This document shows positions 53,726-64,000 of a DNA stretch of 64,000 nucleotides, one piece after another. How positions within the stretch are numbered: position 1 is the stretch's first letter; each line of letters starts with the position of its first letter. Source of the DNA: Syngnathus acus (taxonomy: Eukaryota; Chordata; Actinopteri; Syngnathiformes; Syngnathidae); contig NC_051090.1 of the NCBI RefSeq assembly GCF_901709675.1, positions 7,335,842 to 7,399,841 of the forward strand. Direction: 5' to 3'. Under the pieces are notes generated by a model. It ran no database searches and had not been told where the DNA came from. It saw only the letters and a list, made by a program, of their open reading frames with translations. Both the position numbers and the translations under genes were made by a program.

Positions 53726-54023
53726 AAAGTCCCAATGATCGTCACACACACACCTGGGTGTGGTGAAATTTGTCCTCTGCATTTAACCCATCCCCGTGTG
53801 ATTTTAATCCATCCCCTGGGGGAGAGGGGAGCAGTGAGCAGCAGCGGTGCCGCGCTCGGGAATCAGTTGGTGATCTAACCCCCCAATTCCAACCCTTAAT
53901 GCTGAGTGCCAAGCAGGGAGGCAATGGGTCCCATTTTTATAGTCTTTGGTATGACCCGGCCGGGGTTTGAACCCACAACCTTCCAGTCTCAGGGCGGACA
54001 CTCTACCACTAGGCCACTGAGCT
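53726..54023 (-). mobile_element. tRNA-derived SINE, copy 2 (inverted)
   Basis: Reverse-strand copy of the SINE at 33486-33795. Read on the minus strand it begins AGCTCAGTGGCCTAG at 54023 and runs through the tRNA-like head with both Pol III boxes, the body and the GT-rich 3' section. It ends at CTTTAA beside a run of T on the plus strand, which is an A-rich tail in the element's own orientation. A base-by-base reading shows no substitution against copy 1 until the tails diverge. The flanks (CCAACACCCACC on the 5' side, CACAGTTGACC on the 3' side) share nothing with those of copy 1. That argues for two independent insertions rather than a duplicated block. No target-site duplication could be defined. 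Confidence 0.88.
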
Positions 54024-55335
54024 GGTTTGAAACCCAACACCCACCTGAGCCTATTCTTCCATTCTTTCTACAATGTACATGTGTGTCTGATTTAGCCCTA
54101 CATCACACATGCATGATACATTCATGGTGAGACAACCAGTATGTGCCTTCCCCATAATTCCTCTTCTCACAACATATTTCCACCAAGGAAATGAGGAGCA
54201 GTCAAAGGTCAAGGCAGAAAGAGTAAAGGGTGGGTCGGAGATCATAGCACATGATGGCACATTTTAAATTCCTGAACTTTTTACCAAATACATATCAATT
54301 TTACATTTTAGTCTAATCACAGCCTGTTCTAGAAGCTAAGGTATAATATAGAAGAAAGTATTTTAAAATACAGCACAAAATCAGGAGACTAAAAAGTATC
54401 ACATATGCACTGTAAGATAATACAATATGTGGTATTCTGTGAAAACTGGCATTGATTTAAAACATATGCCATATTTTCCAGAACTGTGATATTATCTTGC
54501 AAATTGATGCTGTTATTGTTTTGACTATCTGGTTTGCATTGACTTTGCACGTCAATCTGCACAGTTTCTTTGCTTAGCCTTTTTAAAAAATATATATTTC
54601 AGTACATGAAAATTCTGTACTGTACAGTACTTTGATGAAGCCACTGTTTTGTAAAAAGAAAAGATTGTTCTCCATTCTAGTGGTTTGTGATTTTGCCAGT
54701 AAGAAAAAATTATCCTTGATTTGTTCACACCATTGTGTTCCTCATACTGTATCTATTTGAAAGACTGAATGCTATTCCCAGCCAGTTGTATATATATTGA
54801 GTCCACACCCTGTTCAGCAGACACCCACACAGGAATAGGTAACTGCATCGTATCTAATTACAACACTTCCGATTTTGATTACACACTTGGCTTGAAAAAC
54901 CACAACACTGTAAAAGGACAATTGCTCAGAGAGCCCCAAGCAGCAGGTGGTGCAATTTCAGTCCTGTCTTAATGAGAGAACATATCGAAAGGTAAAAGGG
55001 AGGAATTTATACTTTAATTCCACACCCAAAGTCATAAAATGAGGTTCCCTTAATTTATTAGTTTATTAGAGACCAAACTTGCGCCAGGAGCATTTTTGCC
55101 TCAATGTCCTCTCTTCCATCCTTGTCTGGTATAGCCATATTTCTAAAATTATTAAGCTCAAAACAGACTTCCCACAGGGGCTGAATGATGTAATGGATTA
55201 ATAAACTGTAGTAAACTGGTTAGCCTTGGTTTCAAACAACCACCAAACAAACCGGGGCAGTCATCACAGTATCTCGTAAAAAAATAGCATAAAAAAAGTG
55301 AACAATTTATTAGGTACAATTGGAAATGAAGAGCA

Positions 55336-55740
55336 GGGGGGTATTCCAGAAAGCCTACATACTCTGAGTCTATCCCTGAACTCTAAGTTGACTTACTCTG
55401 AGATGGGAGACTGAGTATTTGGTTCCAGAAAAGCTGATCTGAGTTAGTTCAATCAACTCCGAGTATGTTAACCTGGAGTTATGCACGTGCACAACCACTA
55501 TAAAAAGCCATCATCAATGGAGCCCCAATACCATGAGTCACCATGACAACTGAGGAAAAACAGATCACCTTATTTTACCACGATGGAGTTGGAGGTCCTT
55601 ATGCAGGTCTACGGCGAGTACGAATGTATTTTTCACCGCAAATCTAATATGGCTACAGCAGTGAAGGAGAGACGTCATGGGTGGAAATTGCTGCCGAGTA
55701 AATGCGTCAGTTTGAATGTGCCATTTCATTGATGTAACAT
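55336..55740 (+). mobile_element. PIF/Harbinger-like DNA transposon fragment
   Basis: The left end carries GGTATTCCAGAAAG followed by repeated CTCTGAG/TTCCAGAAA-type segments (55336-55500). These resemble the terminal region of fish Harbinger elements, with subterminal GGTTCCAGAAA near 55422. Downstream is the broken start of a Myb/SANT-like DNA-binding ORF (see 55543-55732). No transposase and no right terminal repeat were found before the low-complexity TTTA/TTCA tract at 55752, so the element is truncated. A hAT or other cut-and-paste family is less likely given the protein match. Family assignment rests on remembered similarity, not on a search. Confidence 0.6.
55543..55732 (+). pseudogene. 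Broken Myb/SANT-like ORF of a PIF/Harbinger element
   Basis: PIF/Harbinger transposons usually encode a second protein with a Myb/SANT-like trihelix domain that helps the DDE transposase bind DNA and enter the nucleus. Here an ATG at 55543 opens a short frame starting MTTEEKQ. A different frame from 55571 reads YFTTMELEVLMQVYGEYE, then KSNMATAVKERRHGWKLLPS, and stops at TGA 55730-55732. That pattern (FT..ELEVLM..Y.EY..I...KSN.A.A.KER...W) matches the N-terminal half of such Harbinger Myb-like proteins. The two frames differ by one base, so there is a frameshift near 55560-55570. The second half of the domain and everything after it are missing. The fragment is about 60 codons against a usual length of several hundred. 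It is dead, with no sign of a host gene around it. Confidence 0.6.
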
Positions 55741-55751
55741 TTAACAATATC

Positions 55752-55821
55752 ATTCATTTATTTATTTTATTTATTTATTTATTCATTCATTCATCTATTT
55801 ATTTATTCATTCATTCATTTA
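55752..55821. repeat. (ATTT)n/(ATTC)n low-complexity tract
   Basis: Mixed TTTA and TTCA tetranucleotides just 3' of the Harbinger fragment. Confidence 0.9.
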
Positions 55822-55828
55822 AATACAG

Positions 55829-55860
55829 GGTGTTCCAGAAGTCTTGGGAACATAGTAAGT
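55829..55860. repeat. Possible transposon terminus remnant
   Basis: CAGGGTGTTCCAGAAGTCTT resembles the start of mariner-like terminal repeats. It follows a TTTA/TTCA low-complexity tract. No partner end found. Confidence 0.25.
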
Positions 55861-55964
55861 CCTCATATCTGCTGAACTATAAATGGTAACAAGATAAAAT
55901 TGGTATCACTTTAAAGCTAAATTCATTAAATGTCAATGATGTTTTTCTTATTTTTTTCAGATCC

Positions 55965-55990
55965 AGAGAGAGAGAGAAAGAGAGAGAAAA
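55965..55990. repeat. (GA)n short microsatellite
   Basis: GAGA run with AAAG interruption. Confidence 0.85.
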
Positions 55991-57342
55991 TTTAACTAGT
56001 CATCAAAGTAAGGCTTCTGTCCTTGCCTCTCCCGTGGTATTTCAGTTACTATTTTTGGTATTTTTAAAGCTGTTCCATTGTGCAATCATAAAAAAAATAA
56101 AATATATGCAACATGTCGCCCTCTTTCATATCTCCTGAAATCCAAAGATGTCCTAAATCCCTGCAGCACAATTGTGAGTAGTTAAGTCATGTGTCGCCAT
56201 GTGATTTATATTGTTTGCCTCAAGTCAACAGGCTGCAAAAACAACAAACTCTGAAGGTAAACAACTCTGATACCAGGGCATACTTGTCTTGATTAATGAA
56301 AGGAAGTGAGATTCCATCCAGATTACTGCTGCTGAGAATGGCATTCCCTGTGTATATTAATTTCCCTCGAAGAGGCGTTCTCACTTTCTCTGCTCAATTT
56401 ATCGGCAAAGGTCACGAGTGAAGGTGACGCACAAAGTTTTTTGGCAGCAATATTGAAGTACTCCACACATGGTTTGAAGTCTACACAATTTTTGGATCCG
56501 CTCTCTTTCGTGCTTATTTGCTTGCCATCATCATGGATCAGAACGTCTTAATTAGTGTCATTCTTACATGGAGATTTTTACCTTTCAAGAAAATTTGTCT
56601 ATTTGATATTTGAGATCAGACCACACACATGCAACAATGTAAGGAGAGATGTCAGCTTAAAAGGGCACCAATGACCCTCCTCCTTAGTTGATTTTCACTC
56701 AATAAATAGTCGGGGTGTAAACTCAAATCTCTCTGGCAAATATTTGCAGGGGAACTCAAAGTCTTACAAATGAGGTACACAAATCATAATCTAAAAGGGG
56801 ATTAAATGCATCTTGTTTGTCTGTCTGCAAGCAAATGCCAAAAAATGAGATTTGCTAAACACATCTCCATGACTTATCAAAGCACTTTCAAGATGAAAGT
56901 CAAATGTGCATTTTATTTTTATCTCTGCGTTTGTGTTCTTCCCAATGCTTTCGCTATGCTTTTCATTCATCATCTTCATGCATAATATCCTGCAGGTCAA
57001 GACAGAGGAATTAATGGATTGTTTAAATCAGTTCACAAACACACTATTAGCTTTAGTGATCTTTAAGAAGCTTTGTGCACTTTAAGCCATAGACATGCCT
57101 CGCTGTGAGAACAACGAAAACTATAATGGGTATGAAACATCAATCTCTTTGTATTAATATATGACGCAAGCAGTCCGATAAAAAAAAGTCGAGAGCTTCA
57201 ATTTACACAGACGTTAGAGGCCGGGAAATGTTTTGCACAGACAACGAAGCGAAACATTGTGTTACGCCAATTAGCCAGCTCCAGAGGTAGCGACAGATGT
57301 GTATCAAATGGCACTTGGTAGTAAGCAAAGCTAAAAGAAGTC

Positions 57343-57480
57343 AAAGTCAGATTTATAGACAGTTCGTCACGTGTAGATACCAGTCAAGATAATCCGTAAA
57401 ACATTTTTTACAAACCCCCACAAATCTTAGGAAAACACTTATAAACATTCATTATATGCTCCCTACGGGAGGTGCGGAGT
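57343..57480. repeat. Possible interspersed repeat end (AAAGTCAAAGTC type)
   Basis: AAGTCAAAGTCAGATTTATA followed by a TTCGTCACGTGTAGATACCA stretch. It resembles the TCAAAGTCAGCTTTATTGTC end of a common teleost retroelement read in reverse. A much shorter similar string lies at 43147-43165. Weak. Confidence 0.3.
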
Positions 57481-57760
57481 GACAAAGAAAAGAAAATCCC
57501 ACAAAATTGGAAAATACCCGAAAGTCACTTGGGTGGGGGCAGTGTCCCTATGCCTTACCTACTACCATCCCACCCTCATCAGTACACATAACCACTGGCA
57601 ATACTAAAATGTTGTTTTAGTTTTGTGAATTCCCTTTGAATTCTCAATGATAGTGATGAAAATGTTTAAATTCAAAACTAAAAGAACATTCATCTGGCCT
57701 AATGCCATCACTCCCTGAAGTCTTGTTGAAACAGTCAAATCATTTTTGTCATAACCAAAG

Positions 57761-57840
<80 letters not shown>
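57761..57840. repeat. (CAAT)20 microsatellite
   Basis: Eighty bases of perfect CAAT tetranucleotide repeat with no interruption. Confidence 0.98.
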
Positions 57841-60800
57841 TATCAAACAATGCCAATACATTCTGATGAAAATTCAACCTTTGTGGCAGATAATGTAGTA
57901 AATGTCGTTCTCTCCAACACCCCACAGCCTCAAGAGTAAACGCCTGCTGATATAGCCTGGCTTTTTGTTCCGGCAACAATGACAACATTGTTCATAGTGA
58001 ATTGCAAAAGTGACCTTGACAGAACTAAGTTGCAGTCGTCCATCCCTATGCTGACTGATCTGAGGCGATACCAAGGCATAAGACTTATCCAGTTCTTTCA
58101 CCTGTCACTGCTCTCGAGGGAAGATGTGGCTGCTGCTTGGGGGTATCGGTGACAGAGTGAGTGTGTCTGAGGAGATCAGTTTAGGGAGATTAGCAGCTCA
58201 GTCCATCTCTGTCACCAAGTACTGCTGAACCTTGACACAGCTTAGAGGTATTATGAGGTCAGGAGAGTAAATGACATCTCTGCACAGCAGCAGGTGGAGG
58301 ATGTTCAACCGGATGCTTTGGTTACCAGGGAAAATTATGCAATCATGCATCAGGAGGTCCAATATTCCGTTGCATTCATTCGACATTCACTGAAGCAGAA
58401 ATGGGGATAAGTGTCCTATCAATAAAAGACTCCTGGGTCTATGCTTGTTATGATTTTGAAAAACAAAGTTACTTCTTCACTTGATTTTGCTGACATGGTG
58501 TAAGAGACCATCATAAAAATCAATACCTCATCCAGGGGCAGCAGAAAAACACAAAACATGATTTAAGACTCGTCAGCTTTGCACAGAAATGGAAGGGAAC
58601 GAGCGCAACGGTTTTTTTTCTGCCTTCAGTAATAGCATTTTATCACGTTAGGCTTGGTGTATATGTTGGGAAAAGTAGTCAAGTCGTTGTTTGCGCGGTA
58701 TTGTGGCGCACAGCTTGCTCAGCTGTTGGGGTAATACTTTCATCAAACACGTTTTTTTTCCAAAGATGGAAAAAAAACACACCATGTCTGGTGCAAATCT
58801 CTTTGTCTGCTCTGACAGAATGTTGGAGAAGTCAAAGGCAGCAAACTAACAAGCAGGTTTCTCAACAAACAGTTCTGTATGTGTGCGACCGTCCAGGCCT
58901 GCGTGCCCCTAAAGTACACATACCGGATACCTGTGTTTGTGAACATGTGTTTCACGCCCGACAAAACATGCCCACATGCTGTTCTGGAGGTGGAATACTA
59001 TAGGATAATGAAAGTAAGCTGCTTTTTCTTTTTGTTGACAAAACAGGAATACATCTCAAGTCTGTTGTGTGAAATGTTGAATCCACACATGTCGATTCAA
59101 ATCTGCTCTGCTCAAGTGAACAATCTTATTATGCGGAAACCGTTTCAAGTTAAAAGTTATTGACCTGACCATTGAAAAGGGGACAAATCCTTCTATTGTG
59201 GACCCTGCTGAGGCATGAGTCATAGTCCTATTCCATTTAAAAATAATAATTTCAATTCCATTGGCAAACATTTTCACCATAACTATATTACAATAATTTC
59301 AGCTGGCAGAATTGTAGTAGCTTTTGAGGTTTTAACATCCAGCATTTCACCTCAATTTTCCACTATGCACCCATTAAAGTTGCATTGCCTGTCAAAAGTC
59401 CAACATGGTCTGGGAAGGCCTACCTTTAAACTGACTTTGAGCCACCAATTTGTCACAGTCCGGGTCAAAGAACACAAAGTGCAAAGCTGTCTGTCCAATT
59501 TCCAAATAGAAGCAGGAAGGTGTGTGCCTGCATAAAAATCAGCTTCCACATGCGCCATCTACAAAAATAGAAAATTCATTCATGGTTTTCAGTGTACAAC
59601 ATTTCACATTTGTCAAACCAAGCACACGGTAATTCAGAAAGACTATCTAGTTGAAAGGTTGATCAGTAGTAGTTGTATTCTGTGCCCAGGACTTCACCGC
59701 TGGCAGTCAGGCACTATTTCTTTAAACCATATATTGGTAACTTATTTATTTTCAAAAGAATTCAACATTTGTCACCTGTGAGTGTTTACTGGACATAGCG
59801 ATAAAATAATTACCTGATCGTAAAAAATGAAGAAAGCTACTGGGGTACAAAGTAGTTTGAATGTTTTCTACTTGTCGAACCATTGACCTTGTAATATTCT
59901 GCCCTGAAAAACTAAAACAAATAAAAATGTTGGGCTTTTTAAAAGTGACAGAGGAATGCTTTTATAAAAAACGGAAATGAGTGTTTTTGTGCAGTTTATG
60001 AAAATATTCCAAACGTGAATAACAGTAATTTATTGTACATTACAAGGCTGGCACCTCCACTGGCATCCATCATTATCATAACAGGTGGCCTGGACAGAGT
60101 TGTGAATATCCACTTCAAATGTGTCACAAATGAGCACTGAAAATGTACTCTGTCCAAACTGGATGTCCAAAGCAAATGTTGAATCGCAATGTTTGTATAC
60201 TGCAAGTCTGAAACTATGATTCGATTGCAATGTAAGTAGACCCCGAGAAGGACTATTTTGCAATTCTAGTATGGCTGTGATTGTGTGTTCAGCTGCGGAA
60301 AATCCTTCACCCTCTGCTTTCATTCAGTAGCTTTTAGATATTATGAGTGATGATTCCTCCAAAGGAGAAAACTTATTTTCTGCTTTAATAGTTGCCATGA
60401 ATACTGACTTGATTTAAAGCAAAAGTGCACACCTGTGGCATCCCAAAAGGCCATTTACTGGAGACAGACTAACAGCCCAAGGAAGTGTGCATGAATCAGG
60501 CCATTTCTCACATGGACGAGTGGGGAGGGAGGGAAGGAGGAAGGAAGGGACATGAAAATTCATGGTAAATCTTACACGTACGGAGCAACCATATATTGCT
60601 CATATATCCAAGAGCTGTCATATGACATTACACTCTCCCATATGTCGGCTGCTCTTTGCATGCTGCTGAGTGGTGCACTTTTCACCTCCCGCTCCGTAAA
60701 AGGAAGCAGAGGTTCACACAACTAGAGTGCATCCAACCATATAGTATATTGGGTAATGATGTATTCATTATTGGATCTGAACTTATTGGTATGAGTGGTA

Positions 60801-61025
60801 AACGAAACAGAAATAGTTGGAACCCCTCAACATCAAATGCCGGTAATTCCTAATTGGCAAATATTATTTTTTGGTTAATCTTAAATTAAACCTGAAATTT
60901 GGTGGCCAATGAAGACAAAATCCTTAAAAACTCTGTAACTGTCCGAATACGTCTGTGCTTTATATCTGCATTCGGATGAAATAAATAATAAAGATATATT
61001 CTTGTGAGTTACAGAATACATTAAA

Positions 61026-61260
61026 ACATCTGTGGTTTATAGTCCAGTGCGGATTATATAAAATCACAGCCATACTAGAATTGCAAAGCAGGATTTTCCC
61101 AGAATTTAAGATGGTGCGGTAAATATTCTGGTGCGGTTTAAAGTCCAGAAATTACGGTACTATTTTTTTTTAGTAATTTCCATATGCACAAACCATACAA
61201 TATCATAAAAATCATGAAATTCCATAAATAAACCGCACTGGACTATAATCCACAGGTTTA
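61026..61260. mobile_element. MITE-type DNA transposon fragment with inverted arms
   Basis: The segment 61030-61056 (CTGTGGTTTATAGTCC...GGATTA) is matched by its reverse complement at 61229-61255, with two mismatches in 27 bases. Between them, 61131-61159 carries GTGCGGTTTAAAGTCC followed by AGAAATTACGGTA. In reverse that reads TACCGTAATTTCTGGAC, a terminus shared by an abundant teleost non-autonomous DNA transposon. So 61026-61159 looks like the end of one copy and 61229-61260 like part of a second copy in opposite orientation, or of a snap-back element. No coding capacity. The superfamily (hAT is one option) is not settled. Confidence 0.6.
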
Positions 61261-61659
61261 CCTCGGAAAATACAATAAATGAATAAAGATGCACATTAGC
61301 ACAAGAAAAGAGATAAGAGGGGTAAAAGGATAATTCCGTGACTGCTTGTACTTAATGATCAAATGACTGTCACATTTAAAGGCAGTTTCAACTGCACAAG
61401 CAACACAATCCACTGTGCATCCATTACTGATACTTTATTTCATATCCAAATATAGGTCGAAACCTGACACTGTAAACAATGCAGTATGGAAATGTATCTA
61501 CACACAAACGCACACAGAAACCGACAGTTGTCAGCTCTATTCTCCACAAACTGTGTCGCTCCCATATGTGCTCCAGTAGTGCAAGAAGCAGCTGTCTGAA
61601 ACAAAAGGTGTCTAACATGAGTCTGCCCTGCCACGGCATGCATTTGAATGCTCCCATCT

Positions 61660-61900
61660 ATTTGTCTACACAGTGATTTCTCCTCGGGAGACGCAACAGA
61701 CATTTGGTAGGCATATTTGCCATTAAAACAACGACCACAGGGGACACTATAGCTAAAGATAGGTGCTTGGGAAACGGGCCTAGAAATTCAAAGCGACTGG
61801 AAACGCCATCTGATAAATTATTACAGTCTGAATTGAATTTTGCTGCAATCTGAGGAAAGTAAACATCCAAAAAATTCATATGTTGCCACAAATTATTCAA
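61660..61900. promoter_or_regulatory. Candidate conserved non-coding block
   Basis: Complex sequence including GGAAACGCCATCTGATAAAT (E-box-like CATCTG plus GATAA), ATTATTACAGTCTGAATTGA and CACAAATTATTCAACAGGAA. Not coding. Confidence 0.25.
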
Positions 61901-63819
61901 CAGGAAGCTTTTGAAGTATTTCCATTGTATTTTGGTCTCCTGAGCCGGAATCGAAACCTACACCTCCGAAAGGTTCACATTAAAAGTGGTTAACACATAC
62001 AATACAACAGTTTTCCAGTCTCATTATTAAATTATAAGCTTGTGTATCTATGTTGTCAGATGATCCTACTGCGGCATTGGATGATTCAACTAATTAACAA
62101 AATGTACATGTGGTGTTTGACCCATGTGTAACTAAATGCAGCACATTCATCAAATTAGAGAATGCAGATGGAACACGCAGCTCATTCCTGCAGCCATGGT
62201 GCGTGAGAAAGTGACTTCAGGTATTTAATCAATTAGTGGCTGAACTGCACAAGCAGCTACAGTACGGATGGAATGCTGAGCATTGTAGTTGCCTTTACTT
62301 CATTATAAAATACTGTTTTATTATCTTTCAAGAAAAAAACCTAATACTAAATTAATAAAAACAAAAATGAAGCATTTGCAAAAAATTTAAATATTTAAAA
62401 TGAACAAACACGCTCTAAAAGATCAAATTAAGAGATTAAAAAAAGTCACAACATAAAATCTATAATAAAAACTGAGATGCCCAGAAAAATATTTTCTTCA
62501 CTAAAAATCTGAACATTCGAACATCTCAGAACCACAATGGAATAAAAAGACAGGAAGTAATGTTTCAACAGATTTCTTTAGGCAGCGGCATAATTGTCAC
62601 TCCAGTTTTCAAATGCCACCCAGTGCAGTGTTGTGATTTACAGACACCACTGCCAGTGCCAGAATAATCTGTCAAACTCAACTGCAATTGCAGGGTCTGG
62701 AGAAAGGACACGTGTGGCAAAGACTGGATTTTAGTACACGGGCTGTCTGAACAAACCTCCCAAAAGACATTGTGAGTGTCTCAGCGTGTGTAGCTGCTCC
62801 ATCCCGCTGCCATGCCACAGTAAATGGCTATTTATCATGGTAGGGATGGACTTGACAGTCTCGCCCTTCCTTTCAAATGCAACCATAATTCAAAAGGCGT
62901 CGCACAGGGTAAATTACCCCCTCAATTCAGAAAGAATCAACCCTTTCAAGGTACAACTTTTGGGTGGCGCAGTGGCTCTCAGGTCGCAAGTTTGTTGGAT
63001 AAAAAAAAAGACTGCTGTCTGCACAAAAGACTCCATTCTGGCAGAAAGATGACAAATGGTCACTACGAAATTATACTTTGGTCAATGCATCTGTGGGGGC
63101 ATCCAAGCATGCAGTGATGCTTGTGAGCCGGTCGGCCAGAGGAACATAACAGTACTGGATTCTTGCTGTAAATGACAACTTCCTAAAAATTAGCGTTAAC
63201 ACACAATCATAAATAACTTGATTTATTTGCTGCATTTATCATGAGAGCAAAATCATATTTCTTTTGGGATTTTTTAAATCCAAGATTCCTATAGATCAGT
63301 CAAATATAAAGAAAATGTGCAAATGTTGTCCTGACAAAAATAGGGGATAGCCACTCTTGAAATGTTTTTTTTTTCAATCTATACTACAAGTATAGTGTCA
63401 TCATTTTATGTAAATGAAGGAGTAAATGACCATGAATTGTGAAATGTGGCCAATGGCAGCCCGAGCAGACGAATCAGCCAAGCCTTCAATGGACACTTTA
63501 TTTGGTCCCGAGAACCTCTCCCACTTTTATTTGTTTTTGTCCTCATTTCTAATTCCACTTGCCCTACTCAGTTTTATTAAAATGACGGACTTCATTATTC
63601 TGCATAGACCCAGCTGCTCCTCTTTTTTTTTTTAATATCTGCAAATACAACAAGGAACTAGATGTGTGTTTGCGTGTGGATTTCGGTCATGAAAATGTGT
63701 CTCGTATGAGACTCACAAGCTGTGTCAGATAGAAATGAGAAAAAATGAGTTGGTGTGGGCAGACCAGAGGGAGAGAACAGGTTCCAGGTGCTTGGCCAGA
63801 TTCTGCCAAACAGGTGCGC

Positions 63820-63851
63820 AGTGTGTGTGTGTGTGTGCATGTGTGTGTGTT
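63820..63851. repeat. (GT)n microsatellite with CAT interruption
   Basis: GT array interrupted by GCAT near 63837-63840. Confidence 0.95.
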
Positions 63852-64000
63852 TGACTTCACGCATTGGGATAAGGCTAAATACTCATGGAAAACACTGAAA
63901 GAAATGAGCACTGACTATCTCAGATTGAGAGCAATCATTTCGACATGGGAATGAAAATCATCACCACATTAGCGGCCTTCGCTCAAAAAGCTACAGCTGC

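Larger units (their letters stand above)
54024..64000. other. Non-coding apart from a dead transposon ORF
   Basis: Outside the Harbinger fragment, the MITE pair, simple repeats and the candidate block at 61660, the sequence is unrecognised AT-rich DNA. The region 58100-60550 holds nothing I can name. Confidence 0.62.

Noticed and set aside
54617-54630. Perfect 14-base palindrome GTACTGTACAGTAC
   Set aside because: Isolated, with no partner motif. One such palindrome is not surprising in a window this size.
56409-56427. AGGTCA and AGGTGA half-sites as a nuclear receptor element
   Set aside because: The spacing of seven bases does not match the usual direct-repeat elements.

Overview
The window looks like vertebrate nuclear DNA, most likely from a teleost fish. 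It is AT-rich and full of (CA)n, (ACGC)n, (CAAT)n and (GACA)n microsatellites. It holds two copies of a teleost-style tRNA-derived SINE and several decayed fish-type transposon pieces: a PIF/Harbinger Myb-like fragment, a Tc1/mariner-type terminus, and a MITE with inverted arms. There are no operons, ribosome binding sites or compact bacterial-style genes. Species and locus cannot be fixed from the sequence alone.

No host protein-coding gene can be supported. The longest open frames on either strand are about 100-145 codons. They are either translations of microsatellites or lack any recognisable domain, codon pattern or splice context. The window therefore reads as intergenic (gene-desert) DNA or one very long intron.

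Layout: 1-5980 is unique AT-rich DNA with one decayed LINE/SINE-type tail (3141-3180) and a G16 run. 5981-6229 is a large compound (ACGC)24/(AC)n array. 6230-20950 is mostly unique, with a GT array, a second decayed tail (14998-15082), a dispersed repeat fragment (16840-17165) and a promoter-like motif cluster (18318-18395). 21144-21263 is an ATT/ATC array. 23.4-33.3 kb contains several blocks that look like developmental enhancers. 33486-33795 is SINE copy 1. 34494-34716 is a Tc1/mariner-type end. 36.2-49.7 kb is mostly unique with more enhancer-like blocks, strongest at 48.64-49.70 kb. 53726-54023 is SINE copy 2, inverted and base-for-base identical to copy 1 over the shared 298 bases. 55336-55740 is a dead PIF/Harbinger fragment. 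57761-57840 is a (CAAT)20 array. 61026-61260 is a MITE-type fragment with a second copy of its arm inverted.

If the window has a function it is probably regulatory: clusters of homeodomain, TCF/SOX and octamer-like motifs in GC-richer blocks, of the kind found around vertebrate developmental transcription factor genes. That is inference from base composition and motifs and needs cross-species alignment. I found no evidence of a wholly new genetic system. The firmest unusual observation is the identical, oppositely oriented SINE pair 20 kb apart.
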